A stretch of DNA of 49,372 nucleotides from JBMYQA01 sp049600855 (lineage in GTDB: Bacteria > Bacteroidota > Bacteroidia > Cytophagales > Flammeovirgaceae). Position numbers and translations under genes: made by a program. Location of the stretch: NCBI GenBank assembly GCA_049600855.1, contig JBMYQA010000007.1, forward strand, positions 1 to 49,372. The letters are read 5' to 3'. Below are positions 24,540-33,208 of this stretch, piece after piece. The notes under the pieces were generated by a model. It was given only the letters and a program-made list of their open reading frames with translations. It was not told the DNA's origin and made no database searches. Positions within the stretch are counted from its first letter, which is position 1. The number at the start of each line of letters is the position of its first letter.

Positions 24540-25664
24540 TCAATTCAACTTGAGGTTTTTGAATACTGGTACTTTTGCCCAGTCGATGAAAAATAAATAC
24601 GCCACTTGCCAAGGATGTATCCACCAACCTACGCCTAACAAGAAAAATGTACCCCAATGAAATGCGAGGCCCATTGGCAAAAACAACTTTTTGAGCTTGG
24701 GTTGAAATACCACGGAAATAAAACCGAACTGAAAAAATAAAGCACCTAGCGGCATGAAATAAACTATCCATTTGTATTCCAGTAACCAAAGGCCAACAGG
24801 GGCTTGATGTAACTGGATGTAATCGATGATGGTGTCTGGTTTTAGCCATGCTAGTTGGGAAATCAACAGTTTTTCTAATCCACTAAATAGGTAACAAGCG
24901 GCAATGGCAAATTGGATTAAACGCAAGGGCCAGTTGGCTATGCTTTTTTGGGAATTGCGTTTAGATTTTTGTGCTTCAAGCATTAAAAAAGGGAAGACCA
25001 ATGCGGCATAGATGAAGGGTGTAAAGGTGTGACTCACTTTTCCAAAACATTGAAAGTAACCTTGAAATAAGATAAAACAAAGGCTAGCTAATATACTCGC
25101 TTGCCATGACCACTTTCCGAAAAACAGTGCGATTAAACTCAGTACATAAATTAATACCAAGCTATTCATCACTCCTGCTGTAGCTAAGGGAATGTGCAAA
25201 AAGTTAAATAAAGGGATGGGTTCGTAAAAAACGCTTAACCGACTTACATTCAGTAAGGAAGGATACCAATCGAATAAGTAAAGGAGCATAATTGCTGCAT
25301 ACACTTTTCTCAATAAGGCAATGGATTTCCTTGAGCTTCGACTTCCCCAAAATTGTTTGACCTGTTGGGTGAATTGCTGAGATTTTTTCATCCAAATTGA
25401 AAAACCAAGTCCTAGCAGGCTGACTAAGCCCAAGCGAAAAATTACTTGATCAGCTTTAGAGATGAAAAAGGCCAAGTCGAAACGCTCCTTTTCAATGAGT
25501 AGGCGTGGGTAGATGGTCGTAATGAGATTTTGAAACCATGCAGGTGCAGATTCATCAATGACTGCGGGTATCCACTTCCGAATGAAAATAAGGTAGGTGC
25601 ATACCATCGCTACATAAGCAATCACGGCCATCCATTCCCAGCGATATGTTTTTTGGTTATTCAT
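24540..25664 (-). CDS. HTTM-domain multi-pass membrane protein
   Basis: About 374 aa with eight or more predicted membrane helices. The HTTM fold (shared with vitamin K-dependent gamma-carboxylases) is suggested by the helix pattern and by motifs such as YLFDWYPSLLNVSRLSVFYEP, FSGLEKLLIS...AWLKPDTI and GLAFHWGTFFLLGVGWW. No carboxylase active site is evident. The start is at 25664, where ATGA overlaps the stop of the upstream gene (TGA at 25663-25661); longer in-frame starts would overlap more. The product is in the inner membrane. With the overlapping 120-aa partner it likely forms a complex. Substrate unknown. A converging or downstream terminator is not obvious before the serine hydrolase gene. 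Confidence 0.75.
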   Translation of the reverse strand: MNNQKTYRWEWMAVIAYVAMVCTYLIFIRKWIPAVIDESAPAWFQNLITTIYPRLLIEKERFDLAFFISKADQVIFRLGLVSLLGLGFSIWMKKSQQFTQQVKQFWGSRSSRKSIALLRKVYAAIMLLYLFDWYPSLLNVSRLSVFYEPIPLFNFLHIPLATAGVMNSLVLIYVLSLIALFFGKWSWQASILASLCFILFQGYFQCFGKVSHTFTPFIYAALVFPFLMLEAQKSKRNSQKSIANWPLRLIQFAIAACYLFSGLEKLLISQLAWLKPDTIIDYIQLHQAPVGLWLLEYKWIVYFMPLGALFFQFGFISVVFQPKLKKLFLPMGLAFHWGTFFLLGVGWWIHPWQVAYLFFIDWAKVPVFKNLKLN

Positions 25665-26023
25665 GGCTGCCATTGCCCCACTTGCACCGAATCTGTTGGA
25701 CTCACCCGCCACATTTCCCAAACAAGTACCTCATGTTTAACGAGTGAAGCCGTTTTTTCTAATAACAATTCTCCTTGTTGTTGATAATGGTATTTTCGCA
25801 TCATCGCAGCATACACATTCCGACTGATGCCGATTGCTGTGCCATCAAATTGTTGCCAGTTTTTTTGCTCGTCTTGATAGAATACGAAAAACTTTTCCGT
25901 TTGTACTTCAGTGTTAATAGGTTCGGCAAACATACCAAAACGGTAAAAGGGAAAAATGGTTTTGATAGCGATAAAAGGAATGCAGAGCAAAACGAAGAAT
26001 CCTATAATCACGATTTTTTTCAC
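25661..26023 (-). CDS. Small membrane-anchored protein coupled to the HTTM protein
   Basis: 120 aa. One N-terminal hydrophobic helix (IVIIGFFVLLCIPFIAIKTIF) is followed by a ~95-residue soluble domain (FVFYQDEQKNWQQFDGTAIG, then RKYHYQQQGELLLEK and HEVLVWEMWRVS). It is either anchored or exported; the soluble part should be periplasmic. Its stop overlaps the start of the HTTM gene by four bases (ATGA), so the two are translationally coupled. The upstream 177-aa gene ends 6 bases before it, making three minus-strand genes in a row. No named family is recognised. Confidence 0.65.
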   Translation of the reverse strand: MKKIVIIGFFVLLCIPFIAIKTIFPFYRFGMFAEPINTEVQTEKFFVFYQDEQKNWQQFDGTAIGISRNVYAAMMRKYHYQQQGELLLEKTASLVKHEVLVWEMWRVSPTDSVQVGQWQP

Positions 26024-26029
26024 AGTGAG

Positions 26030-26563
26030 TTAATCTAATTTTTGTGGCGCATGACTATCCCCTGCAATCTTCCACCTTTCATTATAAATAGATTGGTATA
26101 TTAATTCTAGGTCAAGCCCTTTTTTGTTTAATTTGACCAGTAGTTCAAAGAGTTTGTCTGCATCTTCTTGCGAATTTTCTATTTCCAATATTGCCAATTG
26201 CCTTCCCGCAGGAATTAACATGCCCTCTGCTACATTAGAATGTACAATATTGTTGATGCTATCCATTTCGGGAATGTGCTTGTATAAAAAATTAGGAAGG
26301 TCTTGATTATACGTTTTTCCATCATAAATAATTTTGATAGACTCAACAAGCGCTGGGCCAACACCATCATTCATGAGTAAAATTTTAAAGTTTGGGCCGC
26401 CAGTGTTTGAATTCGATAAGTATAAATACGGCAGCACCGAAAGGTGCTGATCTTGGCGCATAATTCTTGTTTGATACATCAATACCATTAGTGTCATTAC
26501 ACTGATTAGCATAGCCGATATGCTAACAATTTTATTTGAATTCCAAGGTGTTTTACTCATCAT
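26030..26563 (-). CDS. Membrane-anchored hypothetical protein
   Basis: 177 aa. An N-terminal transmembrane helix (IVSISAMLISVMTLMVLMYQT) is followed by a basic/polar turn (RIMRQDQHLSVLPYLYLSN) and a beta-rich domain (FKILLMNDGVGPALVESIKIIYDGK, then GMLIPAGRQLAILEIE). 'N.G.GPA.I....V...G' patterns are common in single-helix membrane proteins of unknown function. The gene lies 6 bases before the 120-aa gene, so it is probably the first member of a three-gene operon ending with the HTTM gene. Function unknown. Confidence 0.65.
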   Translation of the reverse strand: MMSKTPWNSNKIVSISAMLISVMTLMVLMYQTRIMRQDQHLSVLPYLYLSNSNTGGPNFKILLMNDGVGPALVESIKIIYDGKTYNQDLPNFLYKHIPEMDSINNIVHSNVAEGMLIPAGRQLAILEIENSQEDADKLFELLVKLNKKGLDLELIYQSIYNERWKIAGDSHAPQKLD

Positions 26564-26644
26564 AAAAATGGTTTATCGTTTGTTATGAATCCATCAATCG
26601 CGATCAAAACAGGGCAAGTACTCCCAAATTTGCATACAAAACAT

Positions 26645-26652
26645 TAATTTTG
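26645..26652 (+). promoter_or_regulatory. Candidate -7 element for dusB
   Basis: TAATTTTG matches TAnnTTTG exactly, about 90 bases before the dusB start. A TTTG -33 element is not present at the usual distance, so this is a half-site call. Confidence 0.4.
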
Positions 26653-26742
26653 CAGCGCCTTAAGGCCAAAGAAGTAGCTAGAATGATGCTGAAATGTTCA
26701 TTTTGGCAATGAATTTAGTAAAAAATAGACTTTAGAAGGAAC

Positions 26743-27732
26743 GTGGTAAAGATTGGAGATATAGATTTAGGAGAATTTCCCTTGTTGTTGGCTCCCATGG
26801 AAGACGTGAGTGATCCTCCATTTCGTGCGGTATGCAAGCAATATGGCGCTGATATGATGTACACAGAATTCATTTCGGCAGAAGGCTTAATTCGAGATGC
26901 CGTAAAAAGTGTACAGAAGTTGGATATTTACGATTATGAACGTCCGATCGGCATCCAAATTTTTGGAGAAAAGATTGAGTCCATGCGAGAAGCGGCTGCG
27001 ATTGCCGAAGAAGCTGGGCCAGAGCTGGTAGACATCAACTACGGTTGTCCAGTGAAAAAAGTGGCTTGTAGAGGCGCTGGTGCTGGCATTTTGCTCGATC
27101 TGCCCAAAATGCAAAAAATGACGGATGAGATTGTCAAGCAATGTACGCTTCCTGTTACCGTAAAAACCCGTTTAGGTTGGGATCATGACAATATCAAGAT
27201 TTTGGAAGTCGCACAACGTTTACAAGATGTTGGGGTACAAGCGCTGGCGATTCACGGTCGTACCCGAAAGCAAATGTATAAAGGCTCAGCAGATTGGGAT
27301 CCTATTCGTGAGGTGAAAGAACATCCGAGCATTCACATTCCCATTTTTGGGAATGGTGATGTGGATTCGCCTGTAAAAGCGGCTCAATACCGAAGCGATT
27401 ATGGCGTAGATGGCATTATGATTGGCCGTGGTGCCATTGGATATCCTTGGATTTTCCGTGAAATCAAGCATTACTTCAAAACGGGCGAGATTTTACCACC
27501 TCCAAGCATTGCTGAGCGCGTAGAGGTGTGTAAAAAGCACTTAACCTTTTCAGTAGAATGGAAAGGCGATCGGAAAGGAATTTACGAAATGCGCAGGCAT
27601 TATACGGCTTATTTCCGTGGTATTCACAATTTTAAGCCTTATCGAACCCGTTTAGTTGAAGCCCCTACGGAGGCAGAAATTGTAACAATTTTGGATGAAG
27701 TGCTCGAAAACTTCAGCTATCAAGAAGTTTAA
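26743..27732 (+). CDS. dusB: tRNA-dihydrouridine synthase (DusB type)
   Basis: 329 aa, the usual Dus length. The FMN-binding TIM barrel starts with LLLAPMEDVSDPPFRAVCKQ, followed by YTEFISAEGLI. The catalytic cysteine is in INYGCPVKKV, and further blocks are VKTRLGWD, LAIHGRTRKQMYKGSADW, GNGDV and IMIGRGAIGYPWIF, with a C-terminal helical tRNA-binding domain. It reduces uridine to dihydrouridine in tRNA D-loops using NADPH. The start is GTG at 26743, supported by AGAAGGA just upstream. The enzyme is cytosolic. It is followed by a terminator, so the downstream flippase-like gene is probably separate. Confidence 0.94.
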   Translation: MVKIGDIDLGEFPLLLAPMEDVSDPPFRAVCKQYGADMMYTEFISAEGLIRDAVKSVQKLDIYDYERPIGIQIFGEKIESMREAAAIAEEAGPELVDINYGCPVKKVACRGAGAGILLDLPKMQKMTDEIVKQCTLPVTVKTRLGWDHDNIKILEVAQRLQDVGVQALAIHGRTRKQMYKGSADWDPIREVKEHPSIHIPIFGNGDVDSPVKAAQYRSDYGVDGIMIGRGAIGYPWIFREIKHYFKTGEILPPPSIAERVEVCKKHLTFSVEWKGDRKGIYEMRRHYTAYFRGIHNFKPYRTRLVEAPTEAEIVTILDEVLENFSYQEV

Positions 27733-27751
27733 TTTAAAATGATCATAGATT

Positions 27752-27785
27752 TTAGGCTGTAATACCATTTCAGCCTAACTTTTTA
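27752..27785 (+). terminator. dusB terminator
   Basis: TTAGGCTG and CAGCCTAA form an 8-bp stem with an 11-base loop, followed by CTTTTTAT. Confidence 0.8.
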
Positions 27786-27807
27786 TCCCTTAATCATAAC
27801 AACTATT

Positions 27808-28701
27808 ATGGCCATTAAGGCAATTTGGGAAAAGCATAAAAGCATCATTAAATTCATTCTGAAAGTTGTACTCACGGTTTTAGCACTGTGGTTTGTATTT
27901 CAGAAATTAGATTTTAATGAAATTCTGGGTACGTTAAAGCAAATTCATCTAGGATATTTTTTCATTGCTTTCTTACTCTATAACCTTTCTAAAGTCATTT
28001 CTGCCTATCGTTTATTGCTTTATTACCGTACGTTAGGATTACAACTCGCCTGGTGGTATCACTTGCGTTTGTATTACTTAGGGATGTTTTACAACTTATT
28101 TTTACCAGGAGGAATCGGAGGGGATGGATACAAAGTAATCATTTTAAAACAAGTATATCCGGGTAAAACCCGAAATCTTGTTAGTGCTACCTTACTAGAT
28201 CGAATTAGTGGATTAGCAGCATTAGTATTCTTAGGTTTAGGATTAGGTTATTTCACGCCATTAATGACAGTCCATGTAGCCATTCCACCACTTACCATCA
28301 TCGCACTGATTATCCTCTATCCAGCTTTTTTTATTTTTAACTCCTCCTTGTTTAAGTCATTGCTTAAAGTATTTGTTCCGACTTCAGTTTTATCAGTAGG
28401 TGTACAAGGTACACAGGTGATAGCTGGAATTTTTCTTTTAATGGCTTTAGGTGTAGAAACAAACTGGCTGGCTTATCTTGCCTTGCTTTTAGTAGCTAAT
28501 GCTGCTTCGGTGCTGCCACTAACCGTAGGTGGTTTTGGCTTGCGAGAGTTTGTATTCATTCATGCCTATCCCCTGCTTGATCTGGATAAAAACTATGCAA
28601 TTACCTTTTCCATGCTCTTTTTTATTCTTACAGCCTTATCTTCACTCCTTGGAATCATTTATTCCATTCGAAAAGAAGAACCTAAATTACAAACTGCCTA
28701 A
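27808..28701 (+). CDS. Lysylphosphatidylglycerol-synthase TM-region / UPF0104 flippase-like protein
   Basis: 297 aa with about seven to eight membrane helices, the size of the LPG_synthase_TM (UPF0104) family. The conserved block is FYNLFLPGGIGGDGYKVIILK, followed by ATLLDRISGLAALV and VLPLTVGGFGLREFVFI. Family members are membrane proteins linked to lipid or polyprenyl-phosphate flipping; stand-alone members lack the synthase domain, as here. It lies 11 bases ahead of a PAP2 phosphatase, so the pair are almost surely co-transcribed and probably act on the same lipid carrier (inference). Confidence 0.88.
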   Translation: MAIKAIWEKHKSIIKFILKVVLTVLALWFVFQKLDFNEILGTLKQIHLGYFFIAFLLYNLSKVISAYRLLLYYRTLGLQLAWWYHLRLYYLGMFYNLFLPGGIGGDGYKVIILKQVYPGKTRNLVSATLLDRISGLAALVFLGLGLGYFTPLMTVHVAIPPLTIIALIILYPAFFIFNSSLFKSLLKVFVPTSVLSVGVQGTQVIAGIFLLMALGVETNWLAYLALLLVANAASVLPLTVGGFGLREFVFIHAYPLLDLDKNYAITFSMLFFILTALSSLLGIIYSIRKEEPKLQTA

Positions 28702-28712
28702 ACCCAAACCAT

Positions 28713-29390
28713 ATGTCAGCGTTTAGCCCCCAAAGAGTTCAATTTCTTAGCAAGCAATACTTGGTCTATTTCATCATTTTTGCCCCAATCATCATATTTA
28801 TCAGCAAAGATGAGATGACGTTGATGATTAATCGCTTCGTCATGAGTCAAGAAAGTACCACAGGAAGTGATTTCTTCTTCAAGTACCTGACGCATTTAGG
28901 CGATGGCTTAATGCTTATTCCATTGTTCATTATCCTATTGTTTATCCGATTATACTATGCACTTGCACTGGCCGTAACAGGAGCAGTACACGGGATATTT
29001 ATTTTCATATTTAAGAAGCTGATTTTCAAGGGTATGCTACGCCCTTGGGGATTTTTTGAGGATCCTTCAGTTTTACATGCCATTGAGGGCGTGAAACAAA
29101 ACAGGCACAACACCTTTCCTTCTGGGCATACCGCTACAGCATTTGTCTTTGCTAGTTTATTGTCCTTGATTGTGGCTGATCGTAGGTGGTCTTACCTTTT
29201 TTTAGTACTGGCCGCCCTAATTGGCTTTTCTCGTGTGTACCTCAATCAACATTTCTTAATTGACACCTATTTTGGAGCAATGGTAGGAATAGGGTCTACT
29301 TTTTTAGTTTGGGCCTTGTTTGAGAAATGGACGAATCTATCCAAAAAGAATTGGGTAAACTGGAATATCAGCAATCGAAAATGGGGTTGA
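28713..29390 (+). CDS. PAP2-family membrane phosphatase
   Basis: 225 aa, with about five membrane helices. The three-part phosphatase signature is complete: KLIFKGMLRP (K...RP), FPSGHTAT (PSGH) and SRVYLNQHFLIDTYFG (SR....H...D). The family removes phosphate from lipid or polyprenyl diphosphates; candidates are undecaprenyl-PP recycling or lipid A dephosphorylation at the inner membrane's outer face. Its pairing with the flippase-like gene 11 bases upstream supports a lipid-carrier role. The exact substrate is not decidable from the sequence. It ends one base before the stop of the converging nuclease-like gene, without room for a separate terminator. Confidence 0.92.
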   Translation: MSAFSPQRVQFLSKQYLVYFIIFAPIIIFISKDEMTLMINRFVMSQESTTGSDFFFKYLTHLGDGLMLIPLFIILLFIRLYYALALAVTGAVHGIFIFIFKKLIFKGMLRPWGFFEDPSVLHAIEGVKQNRHNTFPSGHTATAFVFASLLSLIVADRRWSYLFLVLAALIGFSRVYLNQHFLIDTYFGAMVGIGSTFLVWALFEKWTNLSKKNWVNWNISNRKWG

Positions 29391-29391
29391 T

Positions 29392-30935
29392 TTAGTGAAT
29401 GCTTTCAACAATCCAATCATCTACTTTTTTCTCTTTTGTATTAAAGTTAATTGCCAAGGCATATAATGATTTACCATTTTGCAAATAAGGAGTCAAGTAA
29501 CCCTTGTTTTCAATTTGATGAAGTGCAATGGTAGCCGTTTGATTCGTTTTGAACTCAATCACGTAGGTACTTGTTTCTGTTTCTATCACGGCATCTATTC
29601 GTCCTTTTGAAGTATGAATTTCGGTTTGGATGTGTACTCCGATTAAGGCTAGTGCTAAATAAGCAATACTATGATAATAGGGCTCATCATTTTGATGCAG
29701 TTCATAGGGGGGCGCTGCTAATAGGCTATTTAGATTTTCACAAAATTCATCCACATGATCTGAATGTATAGCCCTAGCCATCCGTAAAGCAGGAGTTGCT
29801 GCAGAACCTTGATGCCCACCTGTAAAAGCTAAAATAAGGTGTCGGAGCATGGATTCTCTCACTTCCTGATTAGGATAGCCCAACTCGTNNNNNNNNNNTA
29901 TAAGCCAAACGGATTAATCTTTTTGATGGTAATATATCCTGTCTGAAAAAGAAGTGTTTCCGTAGATATTTTATGCAAGTCAAAGCTTTCTAAAGTAGTT
30001 GCATCGGTCTCCATTTCCTCTAAATTGATCATATGTCTATCTTGTAACAATTTGATTAAAAAGGTAGGAGTTCCAGTTTCAAACCAAAAACTTCGGAAAA
30101 CACCACTGTCAAAAAAGCTTAAGGTAGAGAATGGATTATACACTTTATTCTTTCCATCCCAAGTATATCCATTATACCAAAGCTGAATCTGGTCAAGCAA
30201 GGCTTCTCTACTTTCGTATTTAGTGGTTATTTTTGTAATGTGTTCCGCAAAATAAGCTAGTAGTTCTTTTTGGGTATACCCGAGCATTGTAGCATACTTT
30301 GGATGCATCGTGATATCATTCAGGTTATTCAACTCTGAAAAAATCGACATCCTACTAAACTTACTTACTCCAGTTAGAAATACAAACCTGAGGTGTATAT
30401 CAAGTGGCTTTAATACGGAATAAAATATTTTTAATATATCTCGATGTTCCTCTGCTTTTGGCACATCATCTAAATAATCGATAATTGGTTTATCGTATTC
30501 ATCGACTAAAAAAACAACTTGCCCATATTGTTCAGCTAGCGTTTCAATCAGTTCTTTTAATTGATCGGGATATGACTTTGTACTTAATGAAATGGCATAG
30601 CGTTTAGCTTGTTCTTTAATGCGATCTGATAGATATTGCTTTAAGCCAACTTCCCGATAGGCAGCGTTATTGAATCGAAATTCAATTGTTGGGTTTGTTT
30701 TATTCCAATCCCAGTGATTCGAAATCCATAAGTCATTAAAAAGTGCTTTATTGCCTTTAAATAACTCCGCGATAGTTGAAACCAATAAACTTTTTCCAAA
30801 CCTCCGTGGGCGAGAAAGGAAGTAATATCCTCCATCCTTAATTAACTCATAAATTTGAGGGGTTTTATCAATATATATGAAGTCTTCTGCTCGAAGCTTA
30901 CGCAAATCTTGTATGCCTATAGGAAGTTTTTTCAT
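29392..30935 (-). CDS. AAA-ATPase-like / PD-(D/E)XK nuclease-family protein (interrupted by assembly gap)
   Basis: One gene of about 515 aa, split only by the Ns. The N-terminal AAA-like domain has a P-loop variant SRPRRFGKSLLVS and Walker B VVFLVDEYDKPIID. The C-terminal part carries a PD-(D/E)XK core: GRIDAVIET...YVIEFKT. This architecture (AAA-ATPase_like plus PDDEXK) is widespread in Bacteroidota, often in many copies; its role is unknown, though mobile-element or defence links have been proposed. I set the start at 30935 (MKKLPIGIQDLRKLRAEDF), the normal family start. Across the Ns the frame changes, but NPFGLY joined to ELGYPNQEVRES is what the family predicts, so the gene is probably intact. 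Confidence 0.85.
29889..29898. other. Assembly gap (10 Ns)
   Basis: Ten Ns sit inside the nuclease-family gene. The left flank ends CTCGT and the right flank begins TATAAGCC. Joining them with one shared base gives an open frame reading GLYELGYPNQEV, so the real gap may be zero length, with the contigs just abutting. Confidence 0.95.
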
Positions 30936-31037
30936 ATTCAAAGATAATTTATTTTCTAACTCCAGAGAATCATAGCCATGGAAATACTGCACTTTGCCTA
31001 TTTGTACAAACAAACCCCAAAGTATTTTTGAATAGTA

Positions 31038-31079
31038 TTGTGTGTTTAATTTGTATTAACTATATTTGTAATTACAAAT
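31038..31079 (+). promoter_or_regulatory. Promoter and palindromic operator of the MarR gene
   Basis: TTG (31038-31040), a 20-base spacer and TATATTTG (31061-31068) form the promoter. A perfect 16-bp palindrome ATTTGTAATTACAAAT (31064-31079) covers the end of the -7 element and the start region, ending 10 bases before the ATG. This is a typical autorepression site for a MarR dimer. Confidence 0.75.
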
Positions 31080-31089
31080 TAAAATCGTT

Positions 31090-31536
31090 ATGAAGCTAGA
31101 AAAAGTCATCAAGAGTAAGTTTAGCAATGAGTGGGGTAAAGTGGTAGTGAATACCATTTACACAGGAAACTTATTGACTGAGATGACGATGGATACCTTA
31201 AAACCATACAACCTAAATGATCAACATTTTAATATTTTGAGAATCCTTCGGGGTAAACATCCCGAATGTGCTTCTCCTGGCCACATCAAAGAAGTATTAC
31301 TCAACAAACGGGGAGATTTAACACGACTCACCGATAAATTGGTGAAAATGGGTTATGTAGAACGTTACATCAATCCAGAAAATCGAAGAATGGTCAACTT
31401 AAAAATTACCCAAGCTGGTTTAGATGTAGTTAAGCTTCTTTCTAGCAAAATGACGCATATCGACTTTATAAAAGATAATTTAACGCAAGCAGAAGCTAAA
31501 CAGCTCAATGAGCTGCTCGATAAATTAAGAGGTTAA
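31090..31536 (+). CDS. MarR-family transcriptional regulator
   Basis: 148 aa. A winged helix-turn-helix of the MarR family: LNDQHFNILRILRGKHP, then GHIKEVLLNKRGDLTRLTDKLVKMGYVERYINPENRRMVNLKITQAG, with the wing RYINPENRR and flanking dimerisation helices. A single cysteine (HPECASP) could be redox-sensitive, but it is not at the N-terminal position used by YodB-type sensors. A 16-bp palindrome over its own promoter suggests autorepression. The core of that palindrome, GTAATTAC, recurs before the next gene, an FMN reductase, so both are probably one regulon responding to quinones or electrophiles (inference). Confidence 0.92.
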   Translation: MKLEKVIKSKFSNEWGKVVVNTIYTGNLLTEMTMDTLKPYNLNDQHFNILRILRGKHPECASPGHIKEVLLNKRGDLTRLTDKLVKMGYVERYINPENRRMVNLKITQAGLDVVKLLSSKMTHIDFIKDNLTQAEAKQLNELLDKLRG

Positions 31537-31560
31537 TCATCTATTTTTTTACGTTTAAAA

Positions 31561-31572
31561 TCGTAATTACAA
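31561..31572 (+). promoter_or_regulatory. Second MarR half-operator before the FMN reductase
   Basis: TCGTAATTACAA repeats the central GTAATTAC of the MarR operator (8 bases identical and palindromic, plus the trailing AA), 23 bases before the reductase ATG. No -33/-7 pair is evident here, so it may act on read-through from the MarR promoter or on a weaker promoter. Confidence 0.55.
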
Positions 31573-31594
31573 CTATTGTTTAATCACTAATACT

Positions 31595-32155
31595 ATGAAA
31601 AAGATACTCGCAATTGTAGGAAGTAACAGTTCAAAGTCCATTAATAGAAAACTCGCTGCTTATGCTATAGAACTAGCAGGCGATGCCCAAGTAGCGCTCA
31701 TTGACATGCAAGACTTTGACATTCCAATTTACAGCCCTGATCGACAGGCTCAGGAAGGTTTTCCTCCAGAAATAGAAACGTTATTTGCCAAAATTCAAGA
31801 ACAAGATGCATTGATTATTGTATCACCAGAGTATAATGGTTCAATTCCGGCAGCATTTAAAAATGTAATTGATTGGTTGTCAAGAATAAACATGAAGTTT
31901 TTAGGGAATAAGCCTGTGCTATTGTTAAGTACTTCTCCTGGTAAAAATGGTGGGGCAACAAACTTGAAAAATATGAAGCCTTTACTAGGCTGGTGGGGTG
32001 GTCGAGTGGTAGACAGCTACAGCTTGGGAAATTTCCATCAGGTTTACGATGCTGAACAAAAACAATTAACTGGCGAAGCTGCCTTAAAATTGCAAGAATT
32101 AGTACAACGATTAGTCAACGAAATTAATGTGGTTAATGAAGCCGCCATTGTTTAA
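31595..32155 (+). CDS. NADPH-dependent FMN reductase
   Basis: 186 aa flavodoxin-like fold. The phosphate-binding start is ILAIVGSNSSKSINRKLA, and the flavin loop is VSPEYNGSIPAAFKNVIDWL, followed by KPVLLLSTSPGKNGGATNL. It fits FMN_red-type reductases that reduce FMN, azo dyes or quinones with NAD(P)H. It is cytosolic. It sits 58 bases after the MarR gene and shares its operator core, suggesting the enzyme detoxifies the inducer of the regulator. Which electron acceptor it uses in vivo is not visible. Confidence 0.92.
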   Translation: MKKILAIVGSNSSKSINRKLAAYAIELAGDAQVALIDMQDFDIPIYSPDRQAQEGFPPEIETLFAKIQEQDALIIVSPEYNGSIPAAFKNVIDWLSRINMKFLGNKPVLLLSTSPGKNGGATNLKNMKPLLGWWGGRVVDSYSLGNFHQVYDAEQKQLTGEAALKLQELVQRLVNEINVVNEAAIV

Positions 32156-32271
32156 TATCACGTTTACGCAATACTAATCAAACTTAGCTATCCAGTATAC
32201 TATCAGTATTTATCAGGAATGGGTTATTATAGGCTGGTAAGTAAAATGAGCACGGCATTTTGCTTACCTGC

Positions 32272-33156
32272 TTATTTCTTCTCTGCATATACCATAAAAT
32301 AGTTCCATAAGCCCTTACGTAAAGCAATGTATTGGTAATAACATGCTTTGTAATGGTTGTGGGGCAATGGGCGCACTTTAGGGTTATATAATTTATACAA
32401 CCAACCAAAAAATCCCATGACAAAGGAACCGTAATAGGTGATTTTAGCGGTTTTGAAGATATTATCGGTGACATTATGCGGCATAATATCAGTAAAACCT
32501 GCCTGTGAAAGTAGAGTAGATAAGGATTCCGAGGTTTCCAATCCATTAGAAACCCAAGGATTTAACCATTTTTGAACCAATTGATGCTCTTTATCGTTTA
32601 AATCGGATTTACTTAAGAAGCAGTCGGCAATGACAATGCGGCCTCCTTTTTTGAGTATGCGGAAGGCTTCTTTTACGAAATCTTCGGTTTTTTGTGCGGT
32701 ACCTACACTTTCTAAAGCCCAAATGACATCAAATGTTTCATCGGGGAAATTGGTATTGGTATAATCTTGCAGATCGAAATTCAATAAATGACTCACTCCA
32801 TGTTTTGCCGCATTTTCTGTGGCACGTTCCACTTGACTCTTACTTACGGTAATTCCTGTAGCTTTACAGCCAATATGTTTAGCCACAAATACAGAAGAAC
32901 CGCCAACCCCACAACCTGCATCTAACATATAATCTTCTGGCGATATGTTCGCAAGTTTAGCCATCTCTTCATTCATGTGTTGCAAAGCCTGCCATAAGCC
33001 CTTGGTATCTTCACGCCAGAAGCCATGATGTAAGGCCATACTTTTTTCCAAATTATACGATTTTTTATAAATCAATTCCGTCTGATCGTACAAATCGCCT
33101 ACGTCTTTGGTAGTAAAAGTTTTAACAGCTCGTTGCCTCATATTGAAAATGCTCAA
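32272..33156 (-). CDS. SAM-dependent methyltransferase, second of a tandem pair
   Basis: 294 aa. Class I Rossmann methyltransferase. SAM motif I is MLDAGCGVGGSSVFVAKHIG, followed by TGITVSKSQVERA (motif II region), FDVIWALESVG (motif IV) and EAFRILKKGGRIVIADCF. The pattern resembles the tocopherol/sterol/MPBQ-type C-methyltransferase group. The C-terminal ~60 residues (KITYYGSFVMGFFGWLYKLYNP) are hydrophobic and shared with the other copy, suggesting a membrane-near, lipid-like substrate. Strong paralogy to the gene upstream (52-base gap), same strand, points to a tandem duplication. An in-frame ATG at 33141 is an alternative start. The substrate is unknown. Confidence 0.88.
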   Translation of the reverse strand: MSIFNMRQRAVKTFTTKDVGDLYDQTELIYKKSYNLEKSMALHHGFWREDTKGLWQALQHMNEEMAKLANISPEDYMLDAGCGVGGSSVFVAKHIGCKATGITVSKSQVERATENAAKHGVSHLLNFDLQDYTNTNFPDETFDVIWALESVGTAQKTEDFVKEAFRILKKGGRIVIADCFLSKSDLNDKEHQLVQKWLNPWVSNGLETSESLSTLLSQAGFTDIMPHNVTDNIFKTAKITYYGSFVMGFFGWLYKLYNPKVRPLPHNHYKACYYQYIALRKGLWNYFMVYAEKK

Positions 33157-33208
33157 ACGTGGTAAAGTTGGCTAAAATAAGGGGTATAAGTGAAAATAAT
33201 GAAGTTGA

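Noticed and set aside
24526..24849. 107-codon minus-strand frame overlapping the HTTM gene end
   Set aside because: It is a shadow frame of the well-supported HTTM gene, with an implausible composition.
29392..30935. Frameshifted pseudogene
   Set aside because: The apparent frame change coincides exactly with the 10 Ns, and merging the flanks restores the expected family sequence.
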